NCBI GenBank assembly: GCA_023443285.1
Contig: JAEZVB010000054.1
Location: 1 to 25,400, forward strand
Direction of reading: 5' to 3'
Source: Bacillota bacterium
GTDB lineage: Bacteria > Bacillota > Negativicutes > Sporomusales > Sporomusaceae
Length of the DNA stretch: 25,400 nucleotides
Both the position numbers and the translations under genes were made by a program. The notes below the pieces were generated by a model that saw only the letters and a list, made by a program, of their open reading frames with translations, was not told the origin of the DNA and did not search any database. This document shows positions 6,673 to 14,683 of this stretch, piece after piece; the first letter of the stretch is position 1, and every line of letters starts with the position of its first letter.

Positions 6673-6993
6673 GTGTTTGAACAGTTTGGCAATATTATGG
6701 AAATGATAAAGAAAGTTCAGCAAAATGTCGATACCGTACAGGAGCAGCTCAAACAAGAAAAAATTGAAGTATCTAGCGGCGATGTAATAAAGATAATTGT
6801 TAATGGACAGCAAGAACTTATCTCTATTCAATTAAACAGTAAATATTTAACAGCAGACAATAGCGCATTACTACAAGACTTATTAATAGCTACTATAAAT
6901 AACGCCTTGGCAAAATCCCGTGATTTAAGTCAAACTGCAATGGGTAAGCTTGCTACTGATTTAAATCTACCTAAAATTCCTGGTGTTTTTTAA
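6673..6993 (+). CDS. YbaB/EbfC-family nucleoid-associated protein (probable paralogue)
   Basis: The 106-aa product fits YbaB/EbfC in length and pattern: a helical N-terminus (MFEQFGNIMEMIKKVQQ), SGDVIKIIVNGQQELISIQL in the central sheet, LLQDLLIATINNALAK in the long helix, and the terminal LPKIPGVF that mirrors the usual MPGLF ending. The family forms dimers that bind DNA with little sequence specificity. The main copy in Firmicutes normally lies between dnaX and recR; this one lies in a sporulation-like neighbourhood, so it is probably an extra, specialised copy. Start is GTG, with AGGAGGTG nine bases upstream. It is followed 12 bp later by the 197-aa gene, whose ribosome site lies between them, so the two form an operon. 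No convincing promoter was found. Confidence 0.85.
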   Translation: MFEQFGNIMEMIKKVQQNVDTVQEQLKQEKIEVSSGDVIKIIVNGQQELISIQLNSKYLTADNSALLQDLLIATINNALAKSRDLSQTAMGKLATDLNLPKIPGVF

Positions 6994-7005
6994 GGAGGCG
7001 GTTTT

Positions 7006-7599
7006 ATGCCGAATGACACCGATAATTCCGGTTCTTCGTCACTGCTAAGCTCAATAACTCGGATGTTAGACACCAGCTTTAATGCAGGTGCGGGTCTGGA
7101 CAATATTATTACTGTATTATCACTGCTGTGCCTATTTTCAATAATGAATCGTAATAACGCTACTAAAGCGCCAGCGCAAGCCCAGCCGGCAACAAGCAGT
7201 AATCCCTTACATAAATTGCTGGGTGATTTAACAAAAGGCGGTGATGGCGGCGGTTTTTCTCCTGATACCTTGATGGCTCTTCTGCCGCTCTTAAATAATC
7301 CCCAGCTGAAATCTAAACTTAATCCCAACACAATTGGAACTGTAATGGGATTAATAAATAATCTCGGTGGCCTTGGCGGTAGCAGCGCACCGGCAGAAAA
7401 GCCAAAATCCGAAACCAAAACTGAGCCTCCTACGGACACTCCCAAACAATCACAGGAAACAGAACCTATTCCGAGGGCAACAAATGTTGCACAACAAGTT
7501 CAGACTAACAATTCGTCGCAGCCTCAACCAAATGAAGATATGGAAGAAACGGAAAATAAAAATTATGGCCGATATTTAAACTGGAAGAATAATTTTTAA
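7006..7599 (+). CDS. Uncharacterised membrane-associated protein (197 aa)
   Basis: Not recognised. Visible parts: a Ser/Asp-rich start, a hydrophobic segment IITVLSLLCLFSIM (about residues 34-48) that could be a single membrane anchor, then an Ala/Pro/Gln linker. Next is a Leu/Asn-rich stretch (LMALLPLLNNPQLKSKLNP, then IGTVMGLINNLGGLGG, about 88-125). The tail from 126 is long, polar and rich in Pro, Glu, Thr and Gln, ending in YGRYLNWKNNF. The aromatic terminus after a disordered linker looks like a binding tag, which is inference. ATG is preceded by AAGGAGG. It is co-transcribed with the YbaB-like gene, so the two may act together. A strong terminator follows. Confidence 0.8.
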   Translation: MPNDTDNSGSSSLLSSITRMLDTSFNAGAGLDNIITVLSLLCLFSIMNRNNATKAPAQAQPATSSNPLHKLLGDLTKGGDGGGFSPDTLMALLPLLNNPQLKSKLNPNTIGTVMGLINNLGGLGGSSAPAEKPKSETKTEPPTDTPKQSQETEPIPRATNVAQQVQTNNSSQPQPNEDMEETENKNYGRYLNWKNNF

Positions 7600-7604
7600 A
7601 TTAA

Positions 7605-7656
7605 AACAAGGATTCACTTCATAATCAAACTGAAGTGAATCCTTGTTATTCTTTTT
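7605..7656. terminator. Strong bidirectional terminator between the 197-aa gene and mutS2
   Basis: A 17-bp perfect stem (7605-7621 with 7631-7647) around the loop TAATCAAAC is followed on the plus strand by ATTCTTTTTC. It separates the convergent 197-aa and mutS2 genes. Confidence 0.88.
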
Positions 7657-7699
7657 CTATTAAGTATAAACTGAAATCCTATTACTCACTGTAAGCAAC

Positions 7700-10063
7700 C
7701 TAGACTAATTTAGCTACAGTGGCACCAGTACCACCTTCATTAAGGTCAGCAATGCGTACTGTTTTAATGTGGGAATGATTTTCGAGGAATGATTTTACTC
7801 CTTTTCGTAGCACGCCTGTCCCTTTACCATGAATAATGAGCACCTCGTTTAAACCTGACAATACTGCATCATCAATATATTTACCAAGTACTATTTCCGC
7901 TTCTTCGATATTCATACCACGAATATCGATTTGACGTGATACAGAATCTGTTCTAGTGATGCTGCTAACATGTTTTGTTACTAATTGCCCTTTGGGTTTA
8001 CCAGATTCGGGGAGTAACCGACAGGCTGAGATTGCCACCGTCAGTTTCATAGCACCAAGTTGAATGGTTACATCTGTACCATTTACCGACAGCACTTCAC
8101 CTTTTTGCTTTAAGGTTGAAACATAAACAGTCATACCGGGATTAATCGTATCTGCCGATAATTCATAAAATGCTTCTTGTCCAGCTACATCAAGTCCGTT
8201 AACATCCAAGCTGCTAGTTTTTAGCTTCCGCCGCGCATTTTCAATGGCATGTTGTCTTTCCCGGCCGCTGTGTTCTGAAAACTGTGCCTTTAGTTCACTA
8301 ATTACATCTTCAGCATCACGTCTGGCTTGGCGAATAACGGCAGCAGCTTCCTCCTGGGCTTTAGTTAGTATTGTGCTCTTTTTATCAGCAATAGTCCGCT
8401 CTTCAACAGTTACTTTTTCTTTAATTCTAGCCATTTCTTGTTCTAAACGATTTAACTCATCCATTTTTATTGCATATGAACGTTTTTGTTCTTCTAATGC
8501 CTGCAAAACCGTTTCAAAATCAGCATGTTCTTTATGGATTAAGTCTTTCGCACGAGCGATAATTTTGTCTGACAACCCTAGCCGCTGGCTAATGGCAAAT
8601 GCGTTACTGCTGCCAGGTATTCCAATTAGTAGACGATAGGTTGGCCGTAGAGTTTGTATATCGAATTCTACGCTGGCATTTTCAATTCCCGGCCTGGAAA
8701 AAGCAAATGTTTTTAATTCACTATAATGAGTGGTTGCTATGGTTTTGGCACCAATTTTATGGATATATTCTAAAATTGACATAGCTAGAGCCGCCCCCTC
8801 ACTAGGGTCAGTTCCGGCGCCTATTTCATCAATCAGTACCAGATCGTCACTGCTAATCTTATTTAGGATTTCAACCAAATTAGTCATATGACCTGAAAAG
8901 GTGCTCAAACTTTGTTCAATACTCTGTTCATCACCAATATCGGCAAATATATTATAGATAATTGGCATCTCAGAATCAGGTGCAGCTGGGATAAATAAGC
9001 CTGCTTGCGTCATCAGTGCGAATAATCCCACTGTCTTGAGAGTCACTGTTTTACCACCGGTATTTGGACCAGTAATAAGCAACGTAGAAAAATGACGACC
9101 AAGATGTACATCTATTGGTACCACGCGATCAATGTCTATTAAAGGATGTCTGGCCTGGATAAGATTAATATATCCTTGTTGATTTATAATTGGTTGAATG
9201 GCGCGCATATCGATACTTAACTTTGCTTTGGCAAATACAAAGTCTAAATGAGCCAAAATGTCAAGGTTATCTCTGATGATTTCAGAGAGTTTTGCAATAT
9301 GCCCGGTAACTACGGTTAAAATCCGTTCAATCTCATTCTTTTCAGCAGCCATTAGTTGTTTAATGTCATTGTTTAAGTTAACAATGGCTATTGGTTCAAT
9401 AAACAAAGTGGCTCCACTGGCTGATTGATCATGAACAATGCCAGGAAAATGGTGCCGGAATTCCTGTTTGATTGGAATAACATAGCGGTCACCGCGCATA
9501 GTAACTAGCGCATCCTGGAAATATTTCTGGTATTCACCTGACCGGAGAATACTATCTAATTTTTCTTTTACCCGGCTTTGAGCCTGCTTTATTTCACGTC
9601 GAAGTTTTAGAAGTTCACTGCTGGCATCATCGCGAATGGAACCTTGTTCAGTAATTGTAGACTCAATGAGTGTTTCAATATTTCTCAGTACCATAATTTG
9701 ACTGGCACGCAAACCCAAAAGCGGCGTTTCTATAGGCAATTCAGCAAAGAAACTTTTTAGCCTTCTGGAAGCATATAACATACTGGCTATAGCTAAAAGT
9801 TCATGCGCTTCTAAAATTGAACCAAGTTCAGCTCTTTTTATCGTAGACCGTACATCGCGAATTCCTCCCAACGGAATAATCGGAACATTGTTCATAATTT
9901 CGCGGGCTTCGGCTGTTTCTGCAAGACATTCCTTTACTTGCTGCATATCCCGCGCAGGCACTAATTCATGGGCAAGTTCCCGACCCATGATCGAACCTGT
10001 ACGTTCAGCTAACATCTCTCGGATTTTATTATATTCTAATGTGGACAATACGGCTGATTCCAT
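7700..10063 (-). CDS. mutS2: MutS2 / RqcU ATPase-endonuclease
   Basis: At 787 aa it has the usual MutS2 length and lacks the mismatch-binding domain of MutS. An N-terminal core and clamp region leads to the ABC-type ATPase with Walker A GPNTGGKT (332-339) and Walker B ending in D412-E413 (LIDEIGAGTD). A Glu/Lys/Gln-rich coiled coil follows (about 510-620). The C-terminal Smr domain has DIRG near 715 and HGKGTG at 745-750. MutS2 proteins were first linked to suppression of recombination; in B. subtilis the protein acts on stalled or collided ribosomes and is also called RqcU. ATG is preceded by GAGGAGA. It sits 20 bp downstream of the U32 gene and is probably the last gene of that operon. Confidence 0.95.
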   Translation of the reverse strand: MESAVLSTLEYNKIREMLAERTGSIMGRELAHELVPARDMQQVKECLAETAEAREIMNNVPIIPLGGIRDVRSTIKRAELGSILEAHELLAIASMLYASRRLKSFFAELPIETPLLGLRASQIMVLRNIETLIESTITEQGSIRDDASSELLKLRREIKQAQSRVKEKLDSILRSGEYQKYFQDALVTMRGDRYVIPIKQEFRHHFPGIVHDQSASGATLFIEPIAIVNLNNDIKQLMAAEKNEIERILTVVTGHIAKLSEIIRDNLDILAHLDFVFAKAKLSIDMRAIQPIINQQGYINLIQARHPLIDIDRVVPIDVHLGRHFSTLLITGPNTGGKTVTLKTVGLFALMTQAGLFIPAAPDSEMPIIYNIFADIGDEQSIEQSLSTFSGHMTNLVEILNKISSDDLVLIDEIGAGTDPSEGAALAMSILEYIHKIGAKTIATTHYSELKTFAFSRPGIENASVEFDIQTLRPTYRLLIGIPGSSNAFAISQRLGLSDKIIARAKDLIHKEHADFETVLQALEEQKRSYAIKMDELNRLEQEMARIKEKVTVEERTIADKKSTILTKAQEEAAAVIRQARRDAEDVISELKAQFSEHSGRERQHAIENARRKLKTSSLDVNGLDVAGQEAFYELSADTINPGMTVYVSTLKQKGEVLSVNGTDVTIQLGAMKLTVAISACRLLPESGKPKGQLVTKHVSSITRTDSVSRQIDIRGMNIEEAEIVLGKYIDDAVLSGLNEVLIIHGKGTGVLRKGVKSFLENHSHIKTVRIADLNEGGTGATVAKLV

Positions 10064-10083
10064 ATAAATTCTCCTCTAACTAA

Positions 10084-12582
10084 CTATAATACCCCCCGGA
10101 AATAATGACCACGGGTGATATGTTCATGTTCGACACTGGAAATTCTGTTATCTGCTAAGAGCGGATGATGTTCTCCCAAGTCAAGTAACGCGCGATACAA
10201 GCCTGTAATTCTGGCAATTTCTTTAACCGAACTGTATTTTGCCTCATACCGCAATCGGTTTAGACCCGAACGCATTAATCTTGGCACGTGCGGCAGCATC
10301 GACAGTTCTTTAGCATTAAAAACATGCATACGGCAAAATTGATCGGTAGCTATAGCAAACAGTTCATCTTTTCTATCTTTTAACCAATACTGACTGCGTA
10401 GACAAGCATGATTGCAATTTTGGATATCAGTTCCTCCCAAAAAGCTGCCGACCATACAGTATTCGGAAATCATCAGTGTCAAGTGACCATGTACTAAACA
10501 TTCCAATTGTGCTAGTCTTTTACCGGTCAACTCTTCGACTTGTGCAAAGGTAAGTTCTGGTGAAAGCGTCAGACTGTTTAATCCTAATTTGGTTATATAG
10601 TTGGCAGCAATACTATTGTAGATATTTAACGGATAATCGCCATGTAATGGGATAGCAGAAAGCTCCTGTAGCAACTGGATGGTACCAAGATTGCCCACAC
10701 TTATTGCATCAGGTTTAAGCTCATTAAAAAGCATGATATTTTCTTTAACTTCAGATAGCTGATTTTGCAGTATTAGGCGAGGTGTATTAAAGATAATTTT
10801 ACGGTTATGCTGCCGGACATAAGCCGTCGCATTACGATAATCTTCGCCAGATAATGCGCGTTTTTGAAAACATTCGCCGCCAAACATGATAATATCAGCG
10901 CCATTATCAACGGCAGCTTTAACTTTATCAAGGCTATCGACATTAACGACAAGCTCAGGTTTATTATTTGGTGCGATAGTCATGGGTTGAGGTAGTAATT
11001 CTATGATAGACTTTTCTTTAGGAAACGAAACTCTTTTAAATTTAGCCAGGCGGGCATCTTCTAATTTTTCTATTGCTCGCCGTCTGGCGTCATTAATCTC
11101 ACTGATAGGCACCATTACCTGACCTTCAATATGACAGTCCAATGCTGACAATTCAAAGACCGTAGTTCCTAGACGTTCAATTTGTTTAGCGATAGAGTCT
11201 GCGGTTAGTGGTCTTTTTAGGGCTTTTTCCGCAATGAAATTAGTTTCGGCTTGACCTGTATTGCCATCTTGGTCTTTTATACTAATCTTCATCGGCTGGC
11301 CTTCGGCAACTGCTACCACAATATTGACAGATATTCGCCGCACGGCTTCAACTTTGGTAAAGAAAGCTCTCGCTCGTTCCATCAGCTTAGCATCAAAGAC
11401 TTTAAATACTCTGTCATTAATTCGAACAGGTGAACTTACCGGAATAGTAACTGCAGTATGAGCTGGAGCTTCGGTAACAGAATTACCGTCAACAGTCATA
11501 GTTCGAACAGTGACATTAACCCGCCCGCCTACTTTAACCCAAAATTCAATAATATCCCCTATCGCAAGTGACTCATCCAACTTGATAGCGGCAAGTTTAC
11601 CGTTTGGTTGGTAATTAAGCACCCGTCCAATCCGGACACCTCGGTTATTCGGGCGGCGGTCACTCATCATCATTCGTCCGTTCTTACCATACAGATGGGC
11701 GGTAGTAAAATCACGGTTAAAGATTTGCGCCAAATCTTTTTTATCTTGGTCACTAATATAATAATTATTATGGTTACCGAGACAACTGTCAATTGCCCGA
11801 CGGTAAGTGTCAACAACTACAGCAACATATTCAGGACGCTTCATCCGGCCTTCGATTTTAAAAGAAGTTATGCCTGCTTGAATCAATTCGGGAAGTACTT
11901 CAATTGTATTAAAATCTCTGGGACTGAGTAGATACTCTCCGGCATCGGCTTGGCTCAATACATCATTACCTTCAGCGTCAACCAAGGTATAAGGCAAGCG
12001 GCACGGCTGAGCGCAGCGTCCACGATTGCCGCTGCGTCCACCAATCATACTACTCATCAAACATTGGCCTGAATAAGAAATACAGAGTGCCCCATGAACA
12101 AAGGTCTCTATTTCAACGGGGGAGTTTTTACATATATACTCAATATCGACAAGCGGTAATTCACGTGCTAGTACTATGCGCTTGAAGCCCATATTCGCTA
12201 AAAAGGTAACTCCTTCCAGATTATGTACTGTCATTTGCGTACTGGCGTGAAGCGGTAGATCTGGTACAATTTTTTTTGCTATTGCGGCGACTGCTAAATC
12301 TTGAACAATAATGGCATCTACACCGGCAATATATAAATGTCGCAAATAATCAACTAACACGGAGAGTTCACTATCATCAACAAGGGTATTAACGGTAACC
12401 AGTACCAAGACACCTCGCAAATGAGCAAATCGTACAGCTTCCGTCAATTCCTCATCACTAAAATTAGGGGCGTAGTGTCTGGCACCGAACATTCTTCCAC
12501 CAAGGTAAACGGCATTTGCGCCACTTTCTACTGCCGCAACCAACGCTTCTTTGCTGCCGACAGGTGCAAGTAATTCAATCAC
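10084..12582 (-). CDS. U32-family peptidase-like protein, two-domain (RNA hydroxylation type)
   Basis: The product is about 832 aa and begins VIELLAPVGSKEAL, the typical U32 start. The U32 signature is complete: ETFVHGALCISYSGQC followed by RGRCAQPC, with Cys at 167, 174, 190 and 194, the set thought to hold an Fe-S cluster. A middle DUF3656-like region (about 380-510) precedes a second, degenerate U32 repeat (LECLVHGHLTLMISEYC). The architecture matches RlhA/YdcP-type proteins, which help hydroxylate 23S rRNA or tRNA using prephenate-derived intermediates; older annotation calls them collagenase-like proteases. Start choice: GTG at 12582 has AAAGGATG at good spacing, while the ATG at 12591 abuts that ribosome site. 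Either way it overlaps the upstream metalloenzyme gene. Confidence 0.88.
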   Translation of the reverse strand: MIELLAPVGSKEALVAAVESGANAVYLGGRMFGARHYAPNFSDEELTEAVRFAHLRGVLVLVTVNTLVDDSELSVLVDYLRHLYIAGVDAIIVQDLAVAAIAKKIVPDLPLHASTQMTVHNLEGVTFLANMGFKRIVLARELPLVDIEYICKNSPVEIETFVHGALCISYSGQCLMSSMIGGRSGNRGRCAQPCRLPYTLVDAEGNDVLSQADAGEYLLSPRDFNTIEVLPELIQAGITSFKIEGRMKRPEYVAVVVDTYRRAIDSCLGNHNNYYISDQDKKDLAQIFNRDFTTAHLYGKNGRMMMSDRRPNNRGVRIGRVLNYQPNGKLAAIKLDESLAIGDIIEFWVKVGGRVNVTVRTMTVDGNSVTEAPAHTAVTIPVSSPVRINDRVFKVFDAKLMERARAFFTKVEAVRRISVNIVVAVAEGQPMKISIKDQDGNTGQAETNFIAEKALKRPLTADSIAKQIERLGTTVFELSALDCHIEGQVMVPISEINDARRRAIEKLEDARLAKFKRVSFPKEKSIIELLPQPMTIAPNNKPELVVNVDSLDKVKAAVDNGADIIMFGGECFQKRALSGEDYRNATAYVRQHNRKIIFNTPRLILQNQLSEVKENIMLFNELKPDAISVGNLGTIQLLQELSAIPLHGDYPLNIYNSIAANYITKLGLNSLTLSPELTFAQVEELTGKRLAQLECLVHGHLTLMISEYCMVGSFLGGTDIQNCNHACLRSQYWLKDRKDELFAIATDQFCRMHVFNAKELSMLPHVPRLMRSGLNRLRYEAKYSSVKEIARITGLYRALLDLGEHHPLLADNRISSVEHEHITRGHYFRGVL

Positions 12583-13492
12583 AAAATTCATCCTTTCCCA
12601 AAGCCTCTATTATCGCAGGAGTGATACCTGTCAAATCAGTAATTTTATGTATTGTTTCTTGTGCTTTTACGCCAAGAGCAATAAGCGGAACCTTATTTAC
12701 AGTGTGAGTCTTAACACTCATATCTTCAAAGTTGCCATGATCGCTTGTTACCAGTAACAATGTATCTGCAGGCAAAATGCTGTAAACGTTGCCAATAAAT
12801 TCATCAAGTACCTTTATAATTTGTTCGGCATGCAGCCAGTCTTGTTTATGTCCGGCACGATCTGTCTGAAAATATTCGAAGATAGTAAAGAAATATTTCC
12901 TGGAAATATTAACCAAATTTATGGCCGCTTGTTTTGGCGCAGCTTGAGGAATGCTATCTATTCCAAGGTTTGGCAACATTTCATTAGTAATATCTTGGTA
13001 TACTGCCTGCCCATTACGTATTTCAGACAATGACCTAAGTGGCATGCCTGTACTTAAGGCCGCCAAGGTGATCGCTGAATGACGGCGTTTGCGTTTGGCA
13101 ACAAGTTCCAAATAATCGGGAGAATACATATTTGCTGAAGTTACCGGCATTTCACACGCAGTTAATCGTTTCATAATATTGCTATCGACAATAAGTTTTG
13201 TTAACTCAGGGCCAGGAAAAGCCTGGATGTGACGCCCCATTATTCTGGCAGTATTTAAGCCGGTAAGAATCGCAGCCTGACCTGTGGCACTTTGCGGAAG
13301 GCCAGCTACACCTAACGTGGCATCAATGGGCACCAAACAGCACTCAGGCCTTAAAATGGGAGCAATTTCTTGGCTCAAAGAGGCTCCAAATAATTGATTG
13401 ATAATAGGCAGGTCAAAGCGTATAAACGGATTGATCTCAGGGTTATTGCTGCCTAGCCCAATTCCATCGATAAATATGAATATAACTCGCAT
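12575..13492 (-). CDS. Alkaline-phosphatase-superfamily metalloenzyme (phosphoglycerate-mutase-like)
   Basis: 305-aa metalloenzyme. The N-terminal FIDGIGLG supplies the first metal-binding Asp (D9). PQSATGQAAILTG (66-78) holds the Ser/Thr expected to serve as nucleophile. The second metal set is visible as D211 and H215 (TDRAGH), D251-H252 (TSDHGNFED) and H263 (KTHT), the layout of cofactor-independent phosphoglycerate mutases and phosphopentomutases. It is much shorter than iPGM (about 510 aa) and lacks the transferase insert, so it is more likely a phosphatase-like relative; the substrate is unknown. ATG at 13492 is preferred for its family-like MRVIF start; TTG at 13495 is a possible start three bases upstream. 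The 3' end overlaps the U32 gene, so the two are coupled. Confidence 0.85.
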   Translation of the reverse strand: MRVIFIFIDGIGLGSNNPEINPFIRFDLPIINQLFGASLSQEIAPILRPECCLVPIDATLGVAGLPQSATGQAAILTGLNTARIMGRHIQAFPGPELTKLIVDSNIMKRLTACEMPVTSANMYSPDYLELVAKRKRRHSAITLAALSTGMPLRSLSEIRNGQAVYQDITNEMLPNLGIDSIPQAAPKQAAINLVNISRKYFFTIFEYFQTDRAGHKQDWLHAEQIIKVLDEFIGNVYSILPADTLLLVTSDHGNFEDMSVKTHTVNKVPLIALGVKAQETIHKITDLTGITPAIIEALGKDEFCD

Positions 13493-13511
13493 CAACTATC
13501 ATCCTCATATA

Positions 13512-13542
13512 GCGTAAAGAAAGAAGAAGGGGCACTCCCTTC
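13512..13542 (-). terminator. Weak terminator-like hairpin after the DUF421 gene
   Basis: GAAGGG and CCCTTC (13526-13531, 13537-13542) form a 6-bp stem, followed in minus-strand transcripts by the pyrimidine tract TTCTTTCTTT. The T-run is interrupted, so partial read-through into the metalloenzyme gene is likely. Confidence 0.4.
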
Positions 13543-13548
13543 CTCTCG

Positions 13549-14223
13549 TTAATGGAACTTTTTTTCTTTAGTAGCTTCTGTATGTTCATCAGTCATAGTT
13601 GTTAATCCCTGTTGTTCACGCAAGTGAGCAGCTAAATATTGCACATCATCCATAAACCTTTCAAATTTTGTCCATTTTTCACCAGACAGACTTAACGGGT
13701 TATTATAGATGTTTTTAATGTAGTTTTCAAACTCATTTTTTGTCAAGGGCTCATTTTCGGGTGTACGAACCATGGTAAATTCGCCACAACTTTCTAAACG
13801 AGCAATTTCAATAATATCTAAGTCAGACATATCCAGCCCTTTTTTATGCAATTCTTGCCGGAGGTCATCATAATTAAAATGGGTTTTCGAAAAATTTTCT
13901 TTAATAAGACGGCCATTTTGCACCAAGGTGACAGGAGTACCTTCAAACCATTTGCGCAAAGTCTTATTCTTTAATGCTAAATACCCAATTAATTGCTGTA
14001 ATACCAGCAATACAATCAAACTTTCAACACCAGCCTGTAGCGTAGGATTTTGATCCATTGTACCCGCAACAATAATATCGCCAATTCCCACCATAATAAC
14101 AAAGTCAAATGGCGAGAGTTGTCCGACAGTACGGTTACCCATCAATCTGACAACAAGTAAAGCCACAGTGCATAGTATTAGCAGGCGTAATAAAACCTGT
14201 CCTATTAAACTGCTGTCAAACAC
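13549..14223 (-). CDS. DUF421 (YetF-family) membrane protein
   Basis: The 224-aa product has three membrane helices in its first 85 residues, with RLMGNRTVGQLSPFDFVIMV between the first two, the family hallmark. A cytoplasmic domain follows with LVQNGRLIKENF, a DDLRQELHKKG block and a terminal extension rich in Glu and Lys. YetF-type proteins occur widely in Firmicutes, some linked to spore membranes; no molecular function is established. The start is GTG with AAGGAGT upstream at seven bases. It lies between zapA and the metalloenzyme gene, all on the same strand; no clear promoter was found in the 74-bp gap to zapA. Confidence 0.9.
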   Translation of the reverse strand: MFDSSLIGQVLLRLLILCTVALLVVRLMGNRTVGQLSPFDFVIMVGIGDIIVAGTMDQNPTLQAGVESLIVLLVLQQLIGYLALKNKTLRKWFEGTPVTLVQNGRLIKENFSKTHFNYDDLRQELHKKGLDMSDLDIIEIARLESCGEFTMVRTPENEPLTKNEFENYIKNIYNNPLSLSGEKWTKFERFMDDVQYLAAHLREQQGLTTMTDEHTEATKEKKFH

Positions 14224-14281
14224 GGTACCACTCCTTTTCTGTCAGTATTATTAACATGACATTCAAGTGTTATACCGTGAT

Positions 14282-14311
14282 AAGAGGACAAAAAACACTA
14301 TTTGTCCTCTT
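14282..14311 (-). repeat. Hairpin overlapping the zapA stop codon
   Basis: AAGAGGACAAA (14282-14292) and TTTGTCCTCTT (14301-14311) are perfect 11-bp complements. The zapA stop codon (14300-14298) lies in the loop. There is no run of T after the minus-strand stem, so it is more likely an mRNA 3' stabiliser or weak pause site than a terminator. Confidence 0.55.
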
Positions 14312-14552
14312 TAATGAGTTCCATGAGTTCCTGGTAATCTTGTTCTAACCGCAAAAATTCATCTGCGATATTTAAAGCTGTTAATACTGCTATTTTGGTT
14401 GGCGATAACCGAAGATTGGCTTTAGCCGTCTTTTTCATACGTTCATCAAGCATTGCGGCTAGACGCATAATACGCTCAGGCTCAATATTACCTTTTAGCG
14501 CATAAGTTTCGCCATAAATCTCAACGGTTACTTTATTTTTTTTATCTGACAT
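14298..14552 (-). CDS. zapA: Cell division protein ZapA
   Basis: The 84-aa product matches ZapA in length and layout: KVTVEIYGETYALKG, a short globular head, then IERIMRLAAMLDERMKK-type helices and a coiled tail (ADEFLRLEQDYQELMELIKED). ZapA cross-links FtsZ filaments and stabilises the Z-ring at midcell. In many Firmicutes zapA follows pheT, as here. A terminator separates the two, so read-through or a weak local promoter must supply zapA transcription. ATG is preceded by TAGGTGG. Confidence 0.92.
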   Translation of the reverse strand: MSDKKNKVTVEIYGETYALKGNIEPERIMRLAAMLDERMKKTAKANLRLSPTKIAVLTALNIADEFLRLEQDYQELMELIKEDK

Positions 14553-14615
14553 AGTCCACCTAAAATGATATATTTACTGAAGGTATACTTCTACTAGGTA
14601 AAAACTAATTCCTGC

Positions 14616-14646
14616 ATGAAAAAAGAAAAAGCGGGATAACCCGCTT
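14616..14646 (-). terminator. Terminator after pheT
   Basis: AAGCGGG and CCCGCTT (14629-14635, 14640-14646) with a 4-base loop, followed on the minus strand by TTTTTCTTTTTT. It lies 38 bp past the pheT stop codon. Confidence 0.85.
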
Positions 14647-14683
14647 GAAAAATAACAAATTCCGAAAACTGTGGTTTTATCGG

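Noticed and set aside
6990..7445. A 151-aa minus-strand frame opposite the 197-aa gene
   Set aside because: The plus-strand frame has a good ribosome site, operon spacing and a terminator; the reverse frame has none.
8244..8639. 131-aa plus-strand frame inside mutS2
   Set aside because: Falls entirely within the coiled-coil and ATPase coding region of a full-length mutS2.
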